From: Runella defluvii | GTDB taxonomy: Bacteria; Bacteroidota; Bacteroidia; Cytophagales; Spirosomataceae | DNA length: 64,000 bases | Assembly: GCF_014195535.1 (NCBI RefSeq) | Contig: NZ_JACIBY010000005.1 | Location: 121,807-185,806 of the forward strand | Reading direction: 5' to 3' | Shown: one piece after another, positions 41,969 through 50,124 of the stretch | Position numbering within the stretch: position 1 is the stretch's first letter | Layout of the letters: each line of letters starts with the position of its first letter | Notes under the pieces: model-generated | Told to the model about the DNA's origin: nothing | The model's input: the letters and a program-made list of their open reading frames with translations, nothing else | Database searches by the model: none | Translations under genes and position numbers: made by a program

Positions 41969-43000
41969 ATGGAATTACTACAAAATGACTTGTTTCTGCG
42001 TGCTGCACGCGGAGAAAAAACCGAACGTGTACCTGTTTGGATGATGCGTCAAGCGGGTCGAATTTTAGCCGAGTACCGTGCTGTGCGCGAGAAAGCAGGA
42101 AGTTTTATCCAATTGGCCACCACGCCCGAGCTAGCCGCCGAAGTGACCATCCAGCCCGTTGATTTGTTGGGCGTAGATGCTGCCATCATTTTTTCTGACA
42201 TTCTCGTAGTGCCCGAGGCCATGGGATTGCCGTATGAAATGGAAGAAAAACGCGGCCCCGTATTTCCGAACGTTGTCAAAACGACGGCCGATATCGACGC
42301 CTTGCGCATTGCCGACCCTGAAACAGACTTAGGCTATGTGTTGGAAGCCATCAAAATCGTGAAGCGTGACCTCAACGGCCGCGTACCACTCATTGGCTTT
42401 GCAGGTGCTCCTTTCACTATTTTTTGCTACATGGTAGAAGGCCGTGGGTCAAAGACGTTTTCAGTCGCCAAAAAAGCCCTTTATGCTGACCCTGAGTTTT
42501 CACATAAGTTGCTTCAAAAAATCACTGACAGCACCATTGCGTATTTAAAAGCGCAAATTGCCGTAGGCGCTAATTTGGTGCAGATTTTTGATTCATGGGC
42601 GGGAATTCTTTCTCCAGAACAATACCGCGAGTATTCGTTGCCTTACATCAAACAAATCTGCAATGCCGTTACCGAAGCTCCCGTGACAGTCTTTGCCAAA
42701 GGCGCATTTTTTGCCCGCCAAGAAATTGGACAATTGAGCTGTTCGGTAGTTGGGTTGGATTGGAACATGGACGCTGCTGAGTCGCGCGTGCTGATTCCCA
42801 ATAAAACCCTCCAAGGCAACCTCGACCCTTGCGTATTATACGCTCCTTACGACCAAATTCGCAAAGAGGTGCGCAAGATGATAGATACCTTTGGAACACA
42901 ACACTACATCGCCAACTTAGGACATGGCGTTTATCCTGACACCGACCCCGATAAAGTGCGTTGCTTTATTGAAACCGTAAAGGAATATTCTAGTTTGTAA
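41969..43000 (+). CDS. hemE: Uroporphyrinogen decarboxylase
   Basis: HemE removes four carboxyl groups from uroporphyrinogen III to make coproporphyrinogen III in heme synthesis, in the cytoplasm. The 343-residue product shows the N-terminal signature [17 protein letters not shown] (R residues bind substrate carboxylates), the catalytic-loop aspartate in [14 protein letters not shown], the [15 protein letters not shown] motif and [13 protein letters not shown] near the end. The length is normal. It stands alone, unlike the hem operons of many bacteria, with a hairpin after the stop codon and a promoter box almost touching the start. Confidence 0.97.
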   Translation: MELLQNDLFLRAARGEKTERVPVWMMRQAGRILAEYRAVREKAGSFIQLATTPELAAEVTIQPVDLLGVDAAIIFSDILVVPEAMGLPYEMEEKRGPVFPNVVKTTADIDALRIADPETDLGYVLEAIKIVKRDLNGRVPLIGFAGAPFTIFCYMVEGRGSKTFSVAKKALYADPEFSHKLLQKITDSTIAYLKAQIAVGANLVQIFDSWAGILSPEQYREYSLPYIKQICNAVTEAPVTVFAKGAFFARQEIGQLSCSVVGLDWNMDAAESRVLIPNKTLQGNLDPCVLYAPYDQIRKEVRKMIDTFGTQHYIANLGHGVYPDTDPDKVRCFIETVKEYSSL

Positions 43001-43019
43001 GCACTTTGCCCGCAAAACT

Positions 43020-43043
43020 CAAGGGGTTGGGAACAACCCCTTG
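43020..43043 (+). terminator. Hairpin after hemE
   Basis: CAAGGGGTTG (43020-43029) pairs with CAACCCCTTG (43034-43043) around GGAA, a stable tetraloop. No immediate T run follows, so it may be a weak terminator or a 3' stability element. Confidence 0.6.
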
Positions 43044-43151
43044 CACTAACCTATAAAAATTAACTCTTTTTAACGATTTTGTCACATACTTATCATAGTT
43101 TGGAATCGTTTTTGTATTAGAGCAGTTATTATCCCCAAACCCGCTAAAGCT

Positions 43152-43931
43152 ATGAAAGAGTGTGTGGTAGTGATTCCGACGTACAACGAGATTGAGAACA
43201 TTGAAGCGATTATTCGCCGTGTGATGGGTCTTTCGCAGCCTTTTGACATCCTGATTGTAGATGATGGCTCGCCCGATGGCACGGCGCTCAAAGTAAAAGA
43301 GCTTCAGAACGAATTTACTGGTCGCTTGCATATTTTAGAACGAAAAGGTAAACAAGGGCTAGGCACGGCCTACATCCACGGTTTCAAATGGGCGATTCGG
43401 GAAGGATACCGCTATTTGTTTGAAATGGATGCTGATTTCTCGCACAACCCTGCCGATTTGGAACGCCTTTACCAAGCCTGTTCCGAAGGAGGTAGCGACA
43501 TGGCGATTGGTTCGCGTTACATCAAGGGTGTCAACGTGGTCAACTGGCCAATGGGGCGGGTTCTGATGTCCTACTTTGCGGGTGTGTATGTGCGTTTTGT
43601 GACGGGGATGCAAATCATGGATCCTACGGCGGGTTTTATTTGCTACAAACGCGAAGTGCTTCAAGGTATTGGCCTTGACGACATCAAGTTTGTGGGTTAC
43701 GCCTTCCAGATTGAAATGAAGTTTAATACGTGGAAATATGGATACCAAATTACGGAAGTACCGATTATTTTCACGGACCGTACCAAGGGAGTCTCCAAAA
43801 TGTCCACCAAGATTTTTAAAGAAGCCGTATTAGGCGTACTTTATCTTAAAATTCGCAGCTTCTTTAAAACCTATATTCGACACAACGAGCCGAAAGAAGT
43901 GCCCATCATGGGCGTTACTGAAATGGCTTAA
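43152..43931 (+). CDS. Polyprenol-phosphate mannose synthase-like family 2 glycosyltransferase
   Basis: The 259-residue enzyme resembles dolichol-phosphate mannose synthase: it moves a sugar, probably mannose, from a nucleotide to a lipid phosphate at the inner face of the membrane. GT-A motifs are VVVIPTYNEIENIEAII at the start, IVDDGSPDGT, the metal-binding EMDADFSHNP (DxD) and GSRYIKGVNVVNWP. There is no C-terminal membrane domain, so it is a soluble or peripheral DPM1-like form. The product could feed protein O-mannosylation, known in Bacteroidetes, or cell-wall glycans. It is followed by a perfect 36-bp palindrome. Confidence 0.9.
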   Translation: MKECVVVIPTYNEIENIEAIIRRVMGLSQPFDILIVDDGSPDGTALKVKELQNEFTGRLHILERKGKQGLGTAYIHGFKWAIREGYRYLFEMDADFSHNPADLERLYQACSEGGSDMAIGSRYIKGVNVVNWPMGRVLMSYFAGVYVRFVTGMQIMDPTAGFICYKREVLQGIGLDDIKFVGYAFQIEMKFNTWKYGYQITEVPIIFTDRTKGVSKMSTKIFKEAVLGVLYLKIRSFFKTYIRHNEPKEVPIMGVTEMA

Positions 43932-43947
43932 TCAAATTTTATTTTCT

Positions 43948-43983
43948 AAAAAACCGCTTTAGGAGCTCCTAAAGCGGTTTTTT
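43948..43983. terminator. 36-bp perfect zero-spacer palindrome, terminator
   Basis: Bases 43948-43983 form a perfect palindrome centred on GAGCTC (43963-43968), with six A at one end and T at the other. RNA would fold with a small tip and end in seven or eight T, so it should terminate transcription well. Confidence 0.85.
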
Positions 43984-44015
43984 TATGTTGTAAAAAATAT
44001 TTTTCGTAAAATGTA

Positions 44016-44046
44016 TTGACATTATATGTATATACATATATATTTG
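44016..44046 (+). promoter_or_regulatory. yceI promoter with an embedded 18-bp operator-like palindrome
   Basis: TTG (44016-44018), a 20-nt spacer and TATATTTG (44039-44046) make the best Bacteroidetes promoter in the window. Between them a perfect 18-bp palindrome (44023-44040, core ATGTATATACAT) fills the spacer and overlaps the first two bases of the -7 box, where a bound repressor would block polymerase. It lies 41 nt before the ATG. Confidence 0.65.
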
Positions 44047-44087
44047 CATCATCAATTTTGATATAACTCAATTAAGACAATAAAGCA

Positions 44088-44621
44088 ATGGCAACTTCAA
44101 CATGGGTAATCGACCCAACACACTCAGAAGTACAGTTTAAAGTAAAGCACCTTGTGATTTCAACCGTAACAGGTAGCTTCAAATCATTTGAAGGTTCAGT
44201 TCAAACTGAAGGCGACAGCTTCGACGGTGCGAGCATCCAATTTACAGCCGACGTAAACAGCATTGACACCAACATGGAACAGCGCGACGGTCACTTAAAA
44301 AGCGCCGATTTCTTTGATGCCGAAAACTTCCCTACCCTTTCGTTTGCTTCTACGTCATTTGTTCAAAAAGGTGATGATGAATTTACACTTACGGGAGATT
44401 TAACCCTTAGAGGTGTAACAAAATCTATCAGCCTTGCCGTTAACTACGGTGGTCAAATGGTTGATTTTTACGGAAATACCAAAGCTGGTTTTGAACTTAC
44501 AGGAAAAATCAACCGTAAAGATTTTGGTTTGAACTGGGGAGCAGTAACCGAAGCAGGTGGTGTGGTAGTAAGCGACGAAGTGAAACTTCACTTCAATATC
44601 CAAGTGGCAAAACAAGCGTAA
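44088..44621 (+). CDS. YceI-family lipid-binding protein
   Basis: The 177-residue protein is a YceI lipocalin-like beta-barrel that binds polyisoprenoid or other long amphiphiles. It starts MATSTWVIDPTHSEVQFKVK and shows the family blocks GSFKSFEGSV, SADFFDAENFPTLSFAST and GDLTLRGVTKSISLAVNY. There is no signal peptide, so it is a cytoplasmic version in contrast to periplasmic E. coli YceI. High-expression codon use and a strong promoter with an operator-like palindrome point to a regulated gene; the regulator is not nearby. Confidence 0.93.
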   Translation: MATSTWVIDPTHSEVQFKVKHLVISTVTGSFKSFEGSVQTEGDSFDGASIQFTADVNSIDTNMEQRDGHLKSADFFDAENFPTLSFASTSFVQKGDDEFTLTGDLTLRGVTKSISLAVNYGGQMVDFYGNTKAGFELTGKINRKDFGLNWGAVTEAGGVVVSDEVKLHFNIQVAKQA

Positions 44622-44644
44622 TTAACTTTTGCTTTGCTACTTAC

Positions 44645-44686
44645 AACAAAAGCGGCGATTTTCTGATGAAAATCGCCGCTTTTGTT
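44645..44686. terminator. Bidirectional terminator between yceI and the lytic transglycosylase gene
   Basis: An inverted repeat of 19 bp (arms 44645-44663 and 44668-44686, core AGCGGCGATTTTC) with loop TGAT serves the two convergent genes. Confidence 0.9.
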
Positions 44687-44705
44687 TGTACTACTAGAAA
44701 GGCTA

Positions 44706-45728
44706 CTAAGCCGCTAAAGGCGAAGCAATGCTTAAATCTAGGCTACGCGACTCGGCCAACAACGCTTTGAGGTCGTTGCGACGGCGGTAGTTTAAGCGGA
44801 TGGCACGCCACCAAATGTAGCGTTGGTGCTTTTCCGAATTTTGTGCCAATTCGAGGTCTGCTTTTTCCTCATTATAAGGAAAATGAAATACCCCTGTTCG
44901 TTTGAACGAAAGTGGGATTAGCTCTTCAAAGCCTGTGACCAGCGCTTCATTGAGCGAAGTCACAACTTCCGCAAGCTGCAATTCGTTGGCGGCATTTGGT
45001 TTCACCTTAATTTTCGGTGGCGCGACCAAGCCCAAAGCCAAGCCAAACTGCTTCATAAACTTAACGAGCGAAACCTCTTCTAGAATCACGGGTGCATATA
45101 CCTCTGGGCGCGTAAAGAGCTCTTTTGCCGCCAAAACGCGGTAGAGATACTTACGGTTCTCGGCACTGATACGAAGTTTGTAGTACCCCGTTTTACCGTG
45201 CCGACTCAGGTATTTTCTTACTTTGGTAGGCCCTGCGTTATAAGCAGCAGCTACCATCGACCACGACCCAAGTTCGTGGTACAGGTTGACAAAATACTGA
45301 CAAGCGGCGTGTGTAGATTTCACTAAATCTTCCCGCTCATCGACGTTTCCGTTGATGACTAAACCCATCGCACGGGCTGTTTGTGGCATAAATTGCCAAT
45401 ACCCATAAGCACCTCGGTGCGAAACCGCCTTTGCATCAAGTGCGCTTTCAACGACACACAGGTATTTAAAATCTGAAGGGACTTGGTACTGCTTGAGAAT
45501 GGGATCAATTACCCGAAAGAATTTCTGCGCGCGAGGTTTTATCTCGTGAAGGGGCATACTAGCTGTATGCATCAACGCAGATTGAAAATAAGTAAGTACC
45601 TGCTTTTCGTAAACTGGCAATGGTTCGTCACAAAAACGGATACAAGTAGATTCGTTAAAGCCCTCGGCTTGCGCTCCTACTGTGTACAACAGAAGTGTTG
45701 AAAGAATAAGACATTGTTTCCTTTTCAA
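44706..45728 (-). CDS. Exported lytic transglycosylase (SLT domain)
   Basis: The 340-residue enzyme cleaves peptidoglycan glycan strands to 1,6-anhydromuropeptides in the periplasm. A signal peptide (to about residue 21, VGAQA) precedes an SLT/MltD-type domain with the catalytic glutamate E94 in LCVVESALDAKAVSH, then GAYGYWQFMPQTARAMGL and AAAYNAGPTKV. No LysM repeats follow, unlike E. coli MltD; the C-terminal 150 residues are not recognisable and end in a basic tail. It is convergent with yceI. Confidence 0.92.
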   Translation of the reverse strand: MKRKQCLILSTLLLYTVGAQAEGFNESTCIRFCDEPLPVYEKQVLTYFQSALMHTASMPLHEIKPRAQKFFRVIDPILKQYQVPSDFKYLCVVESALDAKAVSHRGAYGYWQFMPQTARAMGLVINGNVDEREDLVKSTHAACQYFVNLYHELGSWSMVAAAYNAGPTKVRKYLSRHGKTGYYKLRISAENRKYLYRVLAAKELFTRPEVYAPVILEEVSLVKFMKQFGLALGLVAPPKIKVKPNAANELQLAEVVTSLNEALVTGFEELIPLSFKRTGVFHFPYNEEKADLELAQNSEKHQRYIWWRAIRLNYRRRNDLKALLAESRSLDLSIASPLAA

Positions 45729-45961
45729 AACAAATTTTGGTTAGTTAAACATTGCGACGTATAGTCTTAAAAAAGTCACAGGACGCCGCTTTTCCATAGC
45801 TGATTTTGCTTTGTTAACGTAAAGTTAGTAAAAAATTGTACAATTACCCAAATATTTATCGGTAGATTATCAGGTAGTTGCAAAAAATCACTCTACGTTT
45901 TATCACAAAGGAATCAAAAACCGTGCCTAATTCTTAGCCGTTTTTACGAGCAAAAATCAAC

Positions 45962-45992
45962 AAAAAAAGGTCGCCTTTTTACAGCAACCTTT
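45962..45992 (-). terminator. Terminator after the GH3-family gene
   Basis: On the minus strand AAAGGTTGC (complement of 45984-45992) pairs with GCGACCTTT (complement of 45966-45974), one G-U pair included, and is followed by a T run (45962-45968). The rest of 45729-45961 shows no gene; it holds the transglycosylase promoter region, A+T-rich. Confidence 0.75.
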
Positions 45993-46018
45993 CTTCTAGC
46001 CTTTGGGGCTTTTATTGG

Positions 46019-47506
46019 TTATTTGGCCAAAGCATCGGCTATTTTTCGGTCATTTGCCAAACGAGGGACTTTGTTTTGCCCACCTAATTTCCCCTGCGAA
46101 CGCATGTAGTCAATGAACGCATTTTTGGGAAGAGAGGTAATCTTGAGCGGGCGTAAAATACTTCCCGAAATCAAATCATCGTAATAGACGTTTAATTTTG
46201 CCAAACGTTCGTCAATATCTTTGGCAAACTGCTCCATGTTCTTAGGGAGTGTTGCAAATTCAATGAGCCACTCGTGATAAGGCAACCCTTCTGAAGGAGT
46301 CACCATCGGAGCCACGGTAAATTCTACGACTTCGGTTTCGGGATGGCGCTGCATCGCGTATTGAAGTGCCTTCTCCACCTCTTCGCCAATGACGTGCTCG
46401 CCAAAGGCCGAAATAAAGTGTTTGATGCGCCCAGTCACCAGCAAACGGTACGGGTCTTTAGACACAAATTTCACAGTATCGCCAATCGAATACCCCCACA
46501 ACCCCGCATTGTTGTTGATAATTAGGGCGTAGTTTTTACCCACTTCCACTTGTTCGAGGGTCAAGCGAGTGGGGTTTTCGTTGAAAAACTCGTCGGCAGG
46601 AATAAACTCGTAGAAAATACCTGTATCGGCCAACAACAACAAGCCTTCAGAATCTTGGGAATCTTGGTAGGCAATAAAACCCTCCGAAGCAGGGTACATT
46701 TCAATCGAATCAATTTTTTTGCCAATCGAGTCAAATAATTTGGCACGATACGGTTCAAAATTTACCCCACCATAAACAAACAATTGAAAGTCAGGGAAAA
46801 CATCCTTGATGGGTTTGCCCGTACGCGCAATGATACGGTCAAAATACATCTGCACCCAAGGTGGAATGCCCGAGATAAGCGACATCGGTTGATGAATCGT
46901 TTCGTCGATGATGCGCTCTAGTTTTTCTTCCCACTCCTCAATACAATTGGTTTCGTAGGTAGGCATTTGATTGGTGCGTAGGTACGCGGGCACGTGGTGG
47001 TTAGAGATACCCGACAAACGACCCGTGGGCACGCTTCCTTTGGTATCTAAAACGGGACTACCCGACAAGAAGATAAGTTTTTGGTCTAAAAACTCTGCTT
47101 TGCCTGTTTCGTGAATGTAATTCAAAAGGGCATTGCGAGCCGAATCAATGTGATTGGAGATAGAGTCTTTACTAATAGGGATGTATTTAGTACCAGAAGT
47201 AGTACCCGATGTTTTGGCAAAATAAATAGGCTTGGCAGGCCACAAGACGTCGTCTTGGCCGTCGATAACTTGTTGGATATACCCTTTTAAATCTTCATAA
47301 TCCCGAACAGGGACGGCTTGTTTAAAATCTTCGTACGAATATATATCCTTAAAAAAGTGGTCTCGTCCGAACACCGTATGTTTGGCTTGACCAATCAGGC
47401 GCTGACGCCATTTGTCTTGAGCGGCGGGTGCATTGTACATCCACCCTTGTTGCTGGTTAGCAATATACCGAGCCAGTGGCTTACTAAGCGAAGAGCGAAA
47501 GCCCAT
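46019..47506 (-). CDS. GH3-type acyl-adenylating enzyme (bacterial 'auxin-responsive' family)
   Basis: The 495-residue protein belongs to the GH3 family, acyl-adenylating enzymes first known for conjugating plant hormones to amino acids. The ATP-binding motif YFAKTSGTTSGTKYIPIS lies near residue 100, with YPASEGFIAYQ in the core and LLVTGRIKHFISAFGEHV in the C-terminal hinge. Bacterial members are common in Bacteroidetes and their substrates are unknown; joining a carboxylate to an amine is inferred. There is no signal peptide. It stands alone on the minus strand next to the transglycosylase. Confidence 0.9.
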   Translation of the reverse strand: MGFRSSLSKPLARYIANQQQGWMYNAPAAQDKWRQRLIGQAKHTVFGRDHFFKDIYSYEDFKQAVPVRDYEDLKGYIQQVIDGQDDVLWPAKPIYFAKTSGTTSGTKYIPISKDSISNHIDSARNALLNYIHETGKAEFLDQKLIFLSGSPVLDTKGSVPTGRLSGISNHHVPAYLRTNQMPTYETNCIEEWEEKLERIIDETIHQPMSLISGIPPWVQMYFDRIIARTGKPIKDVFPDFQLFVYGGVNFEPYRAKLFDSIGKKIDSIEMYPASEGFIAYQDSQDSEGLLLLADTGIFYEFIPADEFFNENPTRLTLEQVEVGKNYALIINNNAGLWGYSIGDTVKFVSKDPYRLLVTGRIKHFISAFGEHVIGEEVEKALQYAMQRHPETEVVEFTVAPMVTPSEGLPYHEWLIEFATLPKNMEQFAKDIDERLAKLNVYYDDLISGSILRPLKITSLPKNAFIDYMRSQGKLGGQNKVPRLANDRKIADALAK

Positions 47507-47601
47507 TTTTTCGTAGTTATAATGGTTATACGGAAAGGCAATACACCTACCGACGCACCAAAAATAGACGATTTATGGCGTTTGCTCAAAAAAAGCGTTG
47601 T

Positions 47602-50067
47602 TTATCTAATTTCTACGACTTTAAATTCGGTTCTGCGGTTGCGTCTGTATTCGGCTTCTGTACAAATCACTCCATCAACGCACCCGTTTACTGGCATACT
47701 TTCGCCCATCCCTGTTGCTTTTAGTCGCTTACGAGCCACGCCTTTTGCTACCATATAGTTAACAATTTCTTGTGCTCTATTTTGGGATACTGTTTTGTTG
47801 CGATTGGCTTCACCACGGCTATCGGTATGCGAAAGAATCTCCGCTTGCAACGACGGATAACGCTTCATCGTAGCCACTAGCTTGTCTAGTTCACGGGCGG
47901 CGTCGGGGCTAATGGTGCGCTTGCCTTGGTCGTGGTAGATGTTGTCTAATTGCACAATATCCCCCTTTTTTAGCAACCCCACATCGTTTGACAATACTTT
48001 TGGTGCGGTTTTCTTCGGTACTCTAGCGATTTTGAGGGTGTTTGTCCCGTAAGTGTCTTTGGAGTAAATCAAGGTATAATCGCAGCCTTCTAGGATTTCA
48101 AAATCATACTTACCATCAGGCCCCGTAATCGTTTCGTATATTTTTTTATCACACTCGTTTCGTAACCTTACCAATACTCCTTCAATCGGTTGACGGTCGG
48201 TTTCCGTCCGTACGATTCCCCTAACGCGCGAATGTTTGAGGTTTTGAAGCGAATCAGTCAGGGATGTTTTTTTTTTTTGAGGATTTTCGTTTTGGCTCAC
48301 CATGGTTTGAAGCACCACAGGATGCGCCAAACTAAGTTCTAACCGTGTGGGTTTGTCGTCGGTCAGGTGGTGGGTAGAAAAACCGACGGTATTATCAACA
48401 AAACCCTCTTTTGACACCGTAAAAATGAAATCGTTATCAGACGCCAAACAAAGATGCGCCCAGCCATCGGCATCAGTTTGAAGTGTTTTCTCGGTTGACT
48501 CTCCTCCTATTTTAGAACGAATGGCAATCGTTGCACTGTCGAGGCGTTGCATAGTTTCGGCATCAAACACGCGCAATAACAGCTCCCGACATTCGTACAA
48601 CGAACTTTCACGCGTGAAGCGGTAAATATCATCGTCGCCCTCGCGGCGGTTGCTACTAAAATACCCCGTGGTACGCGCCCCGTCGGTTACAATCCCAAAA
48701 TCATCGGCTTTAGAGTTGATAGGAGCGTCTAGGTGAATGACCTCAATCACCTTGGTTCCGTCTTTGCTTAACACGGCATAGTATAAGTCAAGACCACCCA
48801 ATCCGCCTTTTCTTCCCGAGGTAGAAAAATAGAGGTTCCCTACTTCATCCACAAACGGAAATACTTCATCTTGGCGGGTATTAAGCTCTTTGCCCATATT
48901 GATTGGCTTCGACCACTGTTCATTTTCCCAACGCGACACGTAAATATCTTTCCCTCCCATTCCTTTTGGCATATCTGAAACGAAATACAACAAATTGCCG
49001 TCTTTGCTCAACGCGGGGTGGGCGGTAGAGTATTCGTCGCTGTTAAACCCAAGCTCCTGCACGTTCGTCCAGTCGCCATTGCCCCACTGCGCCGTGTATA
49101 ACTTTAATTTGATGTTGTTGTCTTCACTCATCCCTTTTTGACCTTCATTGAAGTTGTTGCGGGTAAAAATGATGCGTGAACCATCGGCACTAAAAGTTGC
49201 GGGGCCTTCGTGAAAGCGGGTATTCAATTCTTTGCTAAACGAAACTGGCTTGCCAGGTTTGGCCACCTCGCCCGTGGACGTAGCGGCTTCGCTGTTAAGT
49301 CCGTAGGAATTATAGCTGCCTAACGTACGTGAATCGTTGGAAGTAGGACGCGTGTAGGCATCACTACCCAAACGGCTGCTTTTGGAGGCTGAGGCTGTGG
49401 GCCGATTGGCTTCTTTGCCACTTGTTTCTGTTCCATCCGAATGAAGCGTAGTCGTTGCCTTGATTTCGTCGCGATTCGGAATATAAAACAAATCGAGGTA
49501 TCCTTTTTGCGTTGACTCCGAAGACACCGACGTCTTGCCCGACAAATACACCAAGCCGTTTTTATAGTACATAGGACTAAATTCGGCGTCGGAGGTATTG
49601 ATGCCCAAGTAATCTAAGCGGTACGTAATTCGTTTTTTGGTATAGGTTTGAGCGCTTTGCATCTGTCGGCCTTCTTGCTGTTTTTCAGCTTGGTAGCGCT
49701 CAAAATACCGTTGCGACTCCTGCATTTGTCCGAGGTTGGCCAACACTTTTGCGTAGTGTAAATAGTGCGTAGTAAGCCCTCCCGAAAGCCCTTTTTCGGC
49801 CAATGCTTGCTGGTAAAAACTAGCCGCTCTTTCGCTATCGCCCAATTGGAGATACGCATACCCCATGTTGAGAAAAGTCATCTGACGTTGGTTAGCGGGA
49901 AGCAACCCATCGTCGATAACGTCTTGATACAATGCAATTGCCTTGGCGTAAGCTTGTGTATCAAACTGACGATTGGCTTGTTGGAGCAACGTCTCACGAA
50001 CGGGCGTTTGTGCCATTGCTGAAACTGAAACCAATGCAGCTAAACAAAGATGCTTGAGTTTATTCAT
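47602..50067 (-). CDS. PorE-like OmpA-family lipo/periplasmic protein (TPR, PD40 propeller, CRD, OmpA)
   Basis: The 821-residue protein (from ATG 50067; four more codons upstream are possible) has a signal peptide ending SAMAQ, TPR-like helices (about 25-130, MTFLNMGYAYLQLGDSERAA), a beta-propeller of PD40/WD40-like blades (for example ALSKDGNLLYFVSDMPKGMGG; VDEVGNLYFSTSGRKGGLGG), two carboxypeptidase-regulatory-like segments (about 500-565 and 610-670) and a C-terminal OmpA peptidoglycan-binding domain (LQAEILSHTDSRGEANRNK). This order matches PorE of the type IX secretion system, which anchors it to peptidoglycan. The companion PorP/SprF gene is not present here. It lies 57 nt downstream of a type IX cargo gene. 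Confidence 0.88.
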   Translation of the reverse strand: MNKLKHLCLAALVSVSAMAQTPVRETLLQQANRQFDTQAYAKAIALYQDVIDDGLLPANQRQMTFLNMGYAYLQLGDSERAASFYQQALAEKGLSGGLTTHYLHYAKVLANLGQMQESQRYFERYQAEKQQEGRQMQSAQTYTKKRITYRLDYLGINTSDAEFSPMYYKNGLVYLSGKTSVSSESTQKGYLDLFYIPNRDEIKATTTLHSDGTETSGKEANRPTASASKSSRLGSDAYTRPTSNDSRTLGSYNSYGLNSEAATSTGEVAKPGKPVSFSKELNTRFHEGPATFSADGSRIIFTRNNFNEGQKGMSEDNNIKLKLYTAQWGNGDWTNVQELGFNSDEYSTAHPALSKDGNLLYFVSDMPKGMGGKDIYVSRWENEQWSKPINMGKELNTRQDEVFPFVDEVGNLYFSTSGRKGGLGGLDLYYAVLSKDGTKVIEVIHLDAPINSKADDFGIVTDGARTTGYFSSNRREGDDDIYRFTRESSLYECRELLLRVFDAETMQRLDSATIAIRSKIGGESTEKTLQTDADGWAHLCLASDNDFIFTVSKEGFVDNTVGFSTHHLTDDKPTRLELSLAHPVVLQTMVSQNENPQKKKTSLTDSLQNLKHSRVRGIVRTETDRQPIEGVLVRLRNECDKKIYETITGPDGKYDFEILEGCDYTLIYSKDTYGTNTLKIARVPKKTAPKVLSNDVGLLKKGDIVQLDNIYHDQGKRTISPDAARELDKLVATMKRYPSLQAEILSHTDSRGEANRNKTVSQNRAQEIVNYMVAKGVARKRLKATGMGESMPVNGCVDGVICTEAEYRRNRRTEFKVVEIR

Positions 50068-50124
50068 GGGTGATTGCATTTTTACCCAGTAGGGTTCTCC
50101 TAATAATTTTTTAACGAATGATGC

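Noticed and set aside
46019-47506. Plant contamination suggested by the GH3 'auxin-responsive' protein
   Set aside because: Bacterial GH3 genes are common in Bacteroidetes, and the gene has local codon use and a bacterial terminator.
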